Origin: Aldrovandia affinis
Taxonomy: Eukaryota > Chordata > Actinopteri > Notacanthiformes > Halosauridae
Assembly (NCBI GenBank): GCA_029706075.1
Contig: JAINUG010000168.1
Span: 1,302,001 to 1,366,000 of the forward strand
Direction: 5' to 3'
DNA length: 64,000 nucleotides
Part shown: one piece after another, positions 56,223 to 64,000 of the stretch
How the letters are laid out: the number at the start of each line of letters is the position of its first letter
How positions within the stretch are numbered: the stretch's first letter is position 1
The notes under the pieces: model-generated
Database searches by the model: none
What the model was told of the DNA's origin: nothing
Seen by the model: only the letters and a program-made list of their open reading frames with translations
Made by a program: the position numbers and the translations under genes

Positions 56223-57080
56223 TTAGGCCCGTGGCACTAGGTCTGGGTGATATTTTTTCAGATAGTTTTCAGCAGCTTGCGGCGTTGTGAAGGTACGCTT
56301 TCCTCCCTCTAGATCCATAGTAAAGGTGGTCGGATGCAGCAGTCTGAAAGTGACATTCTTTTCCTTGAGCTTCCTTTTCAGTGGAATAAAGGCTTTCCTC
56401 TTTTGGTACAGGGCTGTAGACATATCTCTGAAAATCATGACAGTCGAATTGCCAAATTGCAATGAACCTTTGTTTCGAGCTGCGTCGACGATCTTGACTG
56501 TATCAGAGAAACGAAGGAGCTGAATCACAATGGCACGGGGTCTAGCGCCATCAGCTGGACGTTGTTGTAGCGATCTGTGTGCACGTTCCACTTCAAAAGT
56601 TTCCCCTTCGAGACCAAGTATCTTCGGTAGCCATTCCTGTATGAATGCCACTGCGTTCTTCCCCTCCACTCCTTCCGGAAAGCCCACCAGTCTCAGATTT
56701 TGTCTACGGGCTCTGTTCTCTTGGTCGTCCAAACACTCCCTCATCTCTTTCAACTCGCCCTCCGTAGCTTTTCTGTAGTCATCAAACTCCTGCTGTATGG
56801 TTGTTAGAGAGTCCACGAACTCACTCTGCTTCCCCTCGATACATTTGATTCGGTTTCTAAAGACTTCGTTATCACTGACAATTTTCTCCATCGTTTCGGA
56901 AAGCTTAGTTAAGCGTCCCTCAATCACGGACTCAATTCTCAGGACTCCTTTCTCCATCTCAGATATAAACCATTGTGGGGGTCTGTCAGGCGGCTCGTCG
57001 CCATTGTTGCTAGCATTCGGCGAGGGTGCTTGCCGAATTTTCTCTTCTTTTGATGTACCTTCAGTCCTCTTCCTCAACAT
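56223..57080 (-). CDS. L1-type ORF1 protein (RNA-binding chaperone), intact
   Basis: 285 codons from ATG at 57080 to stop, uninterrupted. In L1 elements this protein coats the element RNA as a trimer. Residues about 50-115 are a coiled coil (MEKGVLRIESVIEGRLTKLS through DDQENRARR). The RRM-like domain begins at RRQNLRLVGFPEGVEGKNAV near 125, including the RAHR element near 173 (EVERAHRSLQQRP). The C-terminal domain has KRKAFIPLKRKLKEK and a FTTPQAAENYLKK ending. Length and layout match fish L1 ORF1 proteins. Nothing suggests a host role. The preserved frame implies recent insertion. Confidence 0.9.
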   Translation of the reverse strand: MLRKRTEGTSKEEKIRQAPSPNASNNGDEPPDRPPQWFISEMEKGVLRIESVIEGRLTKLSETMEKIVSDNEVFRNRIKCIEGKQSEFVDSLTTIQQEFDDYRKATEGELKEMRECLDDQENRARRQNLRLVGFPEGVEGKNAVAFIQEWLPKILGLEGETFEVERAHRSLQQRPADGARPRAIVIQLLRFSDTVKIVDAARNKGSLQFGNSTVMIFRDMSTALYQKRKAFIPLKRKLKEKNVTFRLLHPTTFTMDLEGGKRTFTTPQAAENYLKKYHPDLVPRA

Positions 57081-57376
57081 AATTCAGTTGCCAATGTTTT
57101 CACGTATAAAAAGCAAGGGGGTAGTGTCAAATTATCTCAGTTAAGGATCGAAAGAAGGCTAATTTTAGCGATCTACGCAGCGGAGGTTGGTACCACACGT
57201 CTATTCCCTATGCCTCCATAACCGGAAGTCCAAGTCCTTTTCAAATTGAACACCTACTAACTTTTCTCCTCCCATAAAATACTCCTGTCTAATGTTTTTA
57301 TTTCCCACATGCATAACTTTACATTTTGCAATATTGAATGTCATCTGCCATGTATCTGCCCATTTGGGGATTTTGT

Positions 57377-58957
57377 TTAACCCCCTGAGGTCGACGGGAG
57401 CGGCGCCGCTCCCAGCAGCAATAAAAGTATATTACTATTTCTAACTTCACGATATTTTATCATACACACGCGACAAAAACATTGACAGAAACCTTAGAAT
57501 CACGACTTTCCGATTTGAGCACTGGCAAATCAAATGGGATTTTTTAAATTAGGTTAATTAGACCAAAAGTAAACCTTGCCTTTTACTCTCTTTTTTACCT
57601 GTTAGTAACGTCCCCCTTCTATTGACATGGTAACTAGGTGCTAGTTTCGGGGAGGTGTGTGGGGAGGGGCGTGGGGCCATGTGTGAAAACGCCGGCGTAA
57701 ACAACACAAACTGTCCCGACAATTTGAAGCAAGATTTTATACAGACATACAATTTTATTCAAGATGGAAAGATTTTCTGCGCTGCAGTGTTTGAGAGCAT
57801 TGATGGAAAGCGGCGAGGACAACAACTGACGAAGAGTAAGTAACTATATTTGATTTGCCATGTTATGAAATACTCGTATATATATTCAATATATGAATTC
57901 GCGTCTTGTGACTACATATTCCGCGTGTTGCAACGTAACAAATTTCAATAGGCACACAAGATCTATGGAAGAATACTTTTCAAACAGCCTAAAATGTTAT
58001 AAAAAATCGTATGTAGCATGATCGGTTTCATGATCTCACGTCCTTGTAAAATCGATTCTTGTTTTTGTTTATTATAAGAGTGCTTCTGTTTAGTTAAATC
58101 CGTGTTTGGGATTACGTTTTGGATTTGCTGTTTAACTAGCTTTGTTTGTTCCAGTTCGTTTATTATTTTGGTTTGTTTTGTGAGTTATTTGCGTGTCGCC
58201 TCCGACATGGTTTTGCCTACGTTTGTGGATAATAAAATAATAGCCAAAATGGCTGCTGCCACAAGAAGCGCTTGTCGTGAAAGGAGAAATGGTAACTCAA
58301 ATATTGCTTAGCCATTTAAAATCTAAATTGTGAGTTGTTGTTTTAACTCTAAAGAGGCATGAAATCACAAAAAAAGTTTAATTGGAAGACCCTTTTTTTC
58401 CTTGGGTCTCAGGAGGATATTATGTGCATTATTGTTAGGCTGTATGACTTGTAATATGATGGCCTTTGAGAGGGAGATGGCCCATCTGACAGATCTTAGA
58501 GGTGTGGACAATGAATAATGAATATTCAGGTATTTAGCATTTAGCCCTCCCACAGCCTGAAATAAATGTGACCAGTTCTGATAAAAACAGGTTTTAGCTA
58601 TTTAGATCTCAGATGTGCTAAACTGTTTTCACACCCTTACATAACCAAGACCTTGATGAACAAACGCACATTGGCAAAACAATTCGTCACTATAGTTTAG
58701 TGTGTGCTTTCACAACTTTTGTGACAGCAGAAAAATTTACTATTTTTAACTTGTGTGTTTGTAGATCTATTTACAAGCTGCATATGATACTGACCAAACT
58801 ATTGATGGCATACAAATGTAGCTGTGATTGTCCTTCAAATAAAAATATCAAACATTTTGGAGTAAGTGTGTGTTAAATTGATGAAATTTAGATAAATATC
58901 AGACCATGCCAAAATTACAAACCATCTCAAAGCTTAGCACGGACCTCAGAGGGTTAA
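57377..58957 (+). mobile_element. piggyBac-type TTAA element, copy D, complete
   Basis: TTAA at 57377-57380 and 58954-58957, with ends CCCCCTGAGGTC / GACCTCAGAGGG. The 21-codon frame at 57764-57829 (MERFSALQCL...) is followed by a GAAGAGTAAGTAA donor-like site. Downstream a second frame ends 58311 with AKMAAATRSACRERRNGNSN. Same subfamily as copy A. Inserted in the CR1 LINE at a TTAA within its RT frame. Confidence 0.85.
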
Positions 58958-60921
58958 GTCAAAACCCCCAAGTTTAGTATCATCTGCAAATGTAACAATT
59001 GTGCTACTAACGTCCATGTCAAGATCATTTATGTAAATAAGGAAGAGCAGAGGTCCCAGCACCGATCCCTGCGGGACACCACTGCCCACAGCACCGAGGT
59101 CAGATACGGCCCCACCTACTGTTACTCTTTGTATTAGCCCTTGCAGCCAATTATGAACCCACTCTGAAACAACTCCTGCAATTCCTACTGAATTCATTTT
59201 TGCAATGAGCCTCTCATGTGGTACCTTGTCAAATGCTTTCTAAAAGTCCAAATATATAATATCATAGGCCTGGTTCAGGTCAACACACTTTGTAGCCTCT
59301 TCGAAAAAGTCCAGGAGGTTTGTTAGGCATGACTTCCCTTTGAGAAATCCATGTTGGCTCTCCCTTAAAATACTATTATTTTTCAAGAATGATTCCAACT
59401 TATCCCTAATAATACATTCCAGCATTTTACATGCGATGCAAGTTAAACTGACAGGCCTATAGTTCCCTGGGTCAGTACGGTCCCCCTTCTTATATATTGG
59501 AATTATACTACCCTGCTTCCAGTCATCTGGTATTTCTCCAGTGATTATGGATTGAATGAAAATATAGAATTTCCCCAAGTTCTTTGAGTACTCTGGGATA
59601 TATGCCATCCAGGCCTGCTGCCTTATTTGTCTTAAGTTTTTGTAGTTTTTGTAGTACTTCTACGTCCCTTATCTCAAAGTCCTCCATAACATTCTGTACC
59701 TTGTCTATACATTTAGGCATATTTATAACCTCTTCTCTAGTAAAGCTCTCAACAAAGTAACTGTTTAGTGCGTTAGCAATATCCTTATTATTATAAACCA
59801 AAGTTCCTTCCTTATTCTTAATGCACTTAACCTCATCCTTAAATTTCCTTTTTCTACTACAATATTGAAAAAACATTTTAGGATTACTTTTTGCATCTTG
59901 GGAAATGTTAATTTCAAACCGCCTTTTAGCTGATCTTATTTTCTTTTTAGCCTTAGCCCGCATATTACAATAATCTAACTTGTTTCTCTCTGAGTTATCC
60001 TTTTTACATACTCTGTACAGTCGTTTCATTTGCCTCAAAATCTCCCGTAAAGATTTAGTCATCCACTGCGGAGACAGTTTTTTCATCCTATTTTTCCTTA
60101 CTTTGGGGATGAATTTACACTATACATCTACAATAACCCTTTTAAATATAGTCAATTTTTCATTCACAGTTCTGCAATCTAGAAGTTTTACCCAATCTAT
60201 ATTACTTAAATTCTCTCTCATTTTATTGAAGTCAGCTCGTCTATAATTAAAAATTCGAGAGTTAGAGGAGGCTGTCTTAACTTGCCAAAAAATATCAAAA
60301 ATAACTCCACTGTGGTCACTTTCCCCTATTGGTTCTCCTACCTCTGTGCTGCAAATTCTATCAGGATTGTTACACAAAACCAGATCCAGTATTGATCTCC
60401 CTCTCATAGGCTGAGTAACAGACTGTACCAAAAAGCAGTCATTGACCATATCTAAAAACTCCTCTTCACATTTGCCCTGACCTGTCACTAATCTCCCAAT
60501 TAATAGAGGTGTAATTGAAGTCGCCCATTATTATCGTCTCTCCTTCAGCACAGATTTGTTTTATGTTACCAAAGAGCGTACTATTTATGTCTGAAGCTGG
60601 AGGTCTATAGCATACTCCTATATTAAGGCCCTTCTCATGATCTCCCAATAATCTAATCCAGATGTCCTCACAAGAAACGAATGAGTTTATACCTGGAATT
60701 TCCTGCACATTAAGATTGTCTTTCACATAAAGGGCCACTCCCCCTCCTCTTTTATTAGTTCTGTCCTTCCTAAACAATTTGTACCCCTCTACATTATATT
60801 CATCCCCATCTGCTGTGCCAAGCCACGTCTCAGTAATCCCAACAATGTCATAACTCCCATTCAACATGACAGCCTCCAGTTCCACAAATTTATTTGTTAT
60901 GCTTCTCACATTTAAACACAA
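58958..60921 (-). pseudogene. CR1 endonuclease and reverse transcriptase, N-terminal part
   Basis: 60921-60466 is an APE-type endonuclease: LNVRSITNKFVELEA, IVGITETWLG, GGGVALYVKD, VCYRPP and IIMGDFN. It is frameshifted near 60480 into ILDLVLCN and ESDHSGVIFD (60488-60120). 60086-59523 is the linker to RT (KTNKAAGLDGIYPRVLKE). 59608-58958 has WKQGSIIPIYKKGD, NYRPVSLTCIACKMLE and SQHGFLKGKSCLTNLL, a stop in LDF*KAFDKVPHERLIAKM, then GVPQGSVLGPLLFLIYINDL and the FADD box. The frame then runs into the TTAA element. All acidic RT motifs are visible, but frame breaks make it inactive. Confidence 0.85.
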
Positions 60922-61299
60922 GCTTCAGAGCCTTACTCACACTTACGTTGTCCTTCCCCTACACACGAGTGTGCCAAACCACCTCTATTCACATTATGAT
61001 CTAAAAAATATTTATTAATTATATCCTCAGATGTATTTGTATATGTCATGTAACATACATTTTCAAAAGGCTGTACCTGTTATGTCAGTAATTTGAAATG
61101 TTTGGTGCCTCATAATCAGGGCCTAGAGATACAACATACAACAAATACACAACATTTATTCTCATAATTGCTAAAGACAATGAGCAATGACATTCATTCA
61201 AACGTAAAGAACATAATGGCATAATATTCTATTGTGTTGGAACGATCAACAACATTGTGGTAAGTTGCCAAGAAATCTATAAACATATTCTCTTCATTT

Positions 61300-63592
61300 G
61301 AACTGCTTTCCCTGGGCTCCATACAGACTAATGTAGATAATAGATCTATATTTACTTCATCTTTTATACTAGTTACTATCTACAGACCCCCTGGACCCTA
61401 TGCTGCTTTCCTTTCAGAGTTTTCGAACTTTTTATCAAACCTAGCAGTTATGGCAGATAAAGTTGTGATTATAGGCGACTTTAATATTCATGTTGATAAT
61501 GGAAATGATTCTCTAGTGAAGGCTTTTGCTTCTATTCTTGACTCCGTTGGTTTTGTCCAAAATGTGTCTGGGCCGACTCATTGTCATCAACATACATTGG
61601 ACGTAGCTTTATCCTATGGTATTAGCATTAGCAATCTATTTGTCTCTCCTCATAATCCTGTGCTCTCTGACATTTCCTTATTACGTTTGAAATTCATGCT
61701 ACCACTGCTATTAGATCAAAACCAGTGTTCTACTTTAGTCGCTCCCTAAATTCCTCTACCATACCTAACTTTGTCAGCCTGTTCCAAGAATCATTTACTG
61801 TTAATCAGGATCCCACTAGTCTACAATCTATTGATCAGCTGACAGACAATCAAAATTACACCCTGCGCAACACTTTTGATGTTGTTGCGCCTCTCAAAAA
61901 GAAAAAAACTAGCCAAAAGAAGCTTGCACCATGGTATACTGACCACACACGTGCTCTTAAACAAGCTTCTTGCAAGTTGGAATGTAAGTGGCGATCCACT
62001 AAATTAGAAGTATTTTATTCTGCCTGGAAAGACAGTCTGGTACAGTACAAATATGCTCTCTCCTCCGCAAGGTCAACCTACTTGTCTGATCTGATTGAGC
62101 ATAATAAGAATAAAGATTGAGCAAAATGTACTTTTGATACAGTAGCCAAACTGACAAAGAACCAGACTGAAATCAATGCTAAGCCTCCGGCAGCCTATAA
62201 TAGTAATGATTTCGTGAACTTTTTCTCTGAGAAGACAGAGAAAATTAGAGATGAAATTACTAAAATGGCACCTTCTGCTGTAGCAGACACTGATCAGAAA
62301 GCGCAGGCTTACCAGGACAGGGGTCCTATGGCTACTCTTGAGTTTTTTAGTGCTCTGGAGTGGACTGAATTTTCTAAATCTGTTATGTCCTCCAAACCAT
62401 CTACTTGCCAATCCCAACAAAACTTGTTAAAGAACTTCTTCCTGTTATGGGGCAATCCATGCTAGACATTATTAATCTGTCTCTTTCATCAGGCTATATG
62501 CCAAATTCTCAAAAAGTGGCAGTAATTAAGCCACTTTTAAAGAAACCAAACCTTGACCCAGAAAATCTCAGGAACTACAGACCAATTTCTAATCTTTCTT
62601 TTCTTTCAAAAATTCTAGAGAAAGCTGTAGCTCAGAGACTGACTTCATTCCTGATATCAAATGACATCTATGAAACTTTTCAGTCAGGATTTAGGCAGCA
62701 CTATAGCACTGAGACTGCTCTTATTAAAGTTGTCAATGACTTACTGATATCAGCTGAACGTGGATGTGTCTCTATTCTTGTGCTTTTGGACTTAAGTGCT
62801 GCGTTTGACACAATAGACCACCAAACTCTTCTCAGTTGTTGTTTGTTGTTGTTCTCCCTTTACATGTTGCCACTTGGTGATGTCATTCGTAAACATGGCG
62901 TACATTTTCACTGCAATGCAGATGACACACAATTATACCTATCAATGAAACCTGGCGAAGGACAATTCGAACAGTTGGAGGCTTGTTTTAAAGACATAAA
63001 AGACTGTATGTCAGATAATTTTCTATTGTTGAATGCTGATAAAACAGAGATGTTGGTCTTGGGGCCCAAAAACCTCAGAAGAGGGTTTTATGATTTATCT
63101 CTGAGTCTGGATGATTGCTCTGTTGCTGCAAGTTTGGTGGTAAAAGACCTTGGTGTTACTATAGATCCTGGTCTCTCATTTGATAGTCACATCAAAAACA
63201 TTTCCAGAGTAGCCTTTTTTCACTTGAGGAATATTGCCAAAATTAGGGGCTTCCTGTCATTAATAGATGCAGAAAAATTGGTACATGCCTATTTGTTACA
63301 TCTAGATTAGATTATTGCAATGCATTACTGTCTGGCTGTTCCAATACCTCACTCAGGAGCCTACAACTAGTACAGAATGCTGCTGCAAGGATCCTGACTA
63401 GAACAAAGAAGTATGAGCACATTAGTCCTGTGTTAGCGTCACTTCACTGGCTTCCTATAAACTATCGTGTGTAGACTATAAGGTACTCCTCTTAATTTAT
63501 AAGGTGTTGCATGGACTTGCACCCTCTTATTTGACTGATCTACTTCATCCCTACAATCCCCCACGTTCGCTTCGTTCACAAGATGCAGGCAA
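61300..63592 (+). mobile_element. L2-clade LINE, defective, 3'-truncated
   Basis: The endonuclease part has IYRPPGPYAAFLSEF, VVIIGDFNIHVDNGN and GPTHCHQHTLDVALSYG. After a shift near 61740 it continues with KKLAPWYTDHTRALKQ, then a stop at 62118-62120. RT starts near 62405 with VAVIKPLLKKPNLDPENLRN, SGFRQHYSTETALIKVVNDL and LLDLSAAFDTIDHQTLL. It jumps directly to LLFSLYMLPLGDVIRK, so about 70 residues including the GxPQGSVLGP motif are deleted, and the YADD box reads NADD. The 3' part (LDYCNALLSG-like, 63310-63590) ends abruptly. Confidence 0.85.
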
Positions 63593-64000
63593 CTCAAGAC
63601 CAAAAATGGACAAATTCCCCTGGATAAAATGCGGTAGGCATTTTTGAGGAAAAGTACTTAATGTGTTGTTTCTATATGATTTTTAGGTGCTGAATCAATT
63701 TCTGTAGTATAACAAGCTGTAAAAGTTGTTGTCTAGTCATAAATAATAAAAAACTAAATGGGCTCCAAAACGGTTTTATTCTATTTATTAAATCCAACCA
63801 AAGCAAGAAACAAGCAAAAAAAATGGCTGGTACAGTTTAAATCTTAAGCTAATTAAAACAAAACTATGCATTCACAGATTCTTCAAGCATGTAAATGATG
63901 GAAAACCAGCATGACCCTGAAAGAGACACATCTAAGTAGTCCGAACGGATTGTCTTCAATACAAAGCAAAAAATAAGCTACACTATTTCCAAACTCTGTG
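63593..64000. other. no gene seen
   Basis: AT-rich sequence after the abrupt L2 end; no frame or repeat recognised. Confidence 0.5.

Larger units (their letters stand above)
50637..57231 (-). mobile_element. L1-type LINE, near full length, 6.6 kb
   Basis: A 14-bp duplication AAGTCCTTTTCAAA flanks it (50623-50636 and 57232-57245), as for L1 target-primed insertion. Order on the minus strand: about 150 bp 5' UTR, ORF1 (57080-56223), an unusually long 1.3-kb spacer, ORF2 (54913-51099) and a 3' UTR with A-rich and C-run low complexity (50743-50870). It splits the CR1 LINE. ORF1 is intact; ORF2 has three frame breaks, each near a homopolymer. Confidence 0.9.
49974..61010 (-). mobile_element. CR1-clade LINE, split into three by younger insertions
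   Basis: Pieces: 61010-58958 (endonuclease and RT), 57376-57246 (RT/connection) and 50636-49974 (C-terminus and 3' end with ATAAGAAC repeats). Removing the piggyBac copy and the L1 restores continuous sequence. At the TTAA junction the frame reads KLGGFDLNKIPKWADT, and at the L1 junction GVQFEKDLGIVVDQSLS. Total about 2.85 kb. The 5' end near 61010 is approximate. Confidence 0.85.

Noticed and set aside
57634..57825. Protein frame MLSSPLSINALKHCSAEN on the minus strand, recurring in the TTAA elements
   Set aside because: It is antisense to the 21-codon N-terminal frame of the element; conservation follows from element copies.
1..64000. CRISPR array, bacterial operon or phage module
   Set aside because: No spaced direct repeats of CRISPR type and no prokaryotic gene layout; spliced exons and LINE/SINE content show vertebrate nuclear DNA.

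Overview
This window looks like teleost fish nuclear DNA. It has spliced vertebrate host exons with consensus GT/AG junctions, many Tc1-type DNA transposons, fish-type L2, Rex1, CR1 and L1 LINEs, and tRNA-headed SINEs, some carrying the L2-type tail. The eel-like SINE structure hints at an early-branching teleost, but the species cannot be fixed from this sequence. There are no bacterial operons or CRISPR arrays. Long open frames are nearly all transposon-derived, and the host genes are split into exons of 30-127 bp that no single open frame shows.

Host genes. (1) A FAM3-family cytokine-like gene, closest by eye to FAM3D, lies on the minus strand. It was assembled here from nine coding exons between 24045 and 12951. 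Every junction is consensus and phase-compatible, giving 678 nt (225 residues plus stop). A likely 5' UTR exon ends at 29349 and a polyadenylation signal lies at 12768-12773. (2) Two phase-matched exons at 43997-44097 and 40487-40583, minus strand, encode a membrane helix and an acidic tail of an unidentified single-pass membrane protein. A CCAAT/TATA promoter-like block lies upstream near 44.6-44.7 kb.

Layout. 1-1.16 kb: piggyBac-type copy A. 1.16-4.7 kb: minus-strand endogenous-retrovirus remnant with a proline-tRNA-type primer site, itself hit by an 862-bp solo LTR. 4.8-6.2 kb: end of a non-autonomous LTR element with a coiled-coil reading frame. 6.7-7.06 kb: SINE. 7.19-9.03 kb: piggyBac copy B. 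9.5-11.9 kb: LTR-like and LINE debris and a strong hairpin. 12.7-29.4 kb: the fam3 gene, its introns filled with hAT, Tc1, SINE and LTR insertions. 30-34.6 kb: Tc1 end fragment, L2 LINE, Ty3/gypsy RNase H and integrase. 34.8-45 kb: SINEs, two PIF/Harbinger-type elements and the second host gene. 45.1-49 kb: a Tc1 and piggyBac copy C carrying a Rex1-type LINE. 50-61 kb: a CR1 LINE split by a 6.6-kb L1-type LINE (14-bp target duplication) and by piggyBac copy D. 61.3-63.6 kb: a second L2 LINE.

The most informative signals are the nested insertions, which order the element families in time. Also notable are the four-copy TTAA family keeping only the two ends of a transposase-like reading frame, the L1 ORF2 that is open except at homopolymer runs, and the two spliced host genes. 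I found no convincing new multi-gene system. The closest candidates for undescribed biology are the coiled-coil LTR element, the membrane-protein gene and the TTAA deletion-derivative family.
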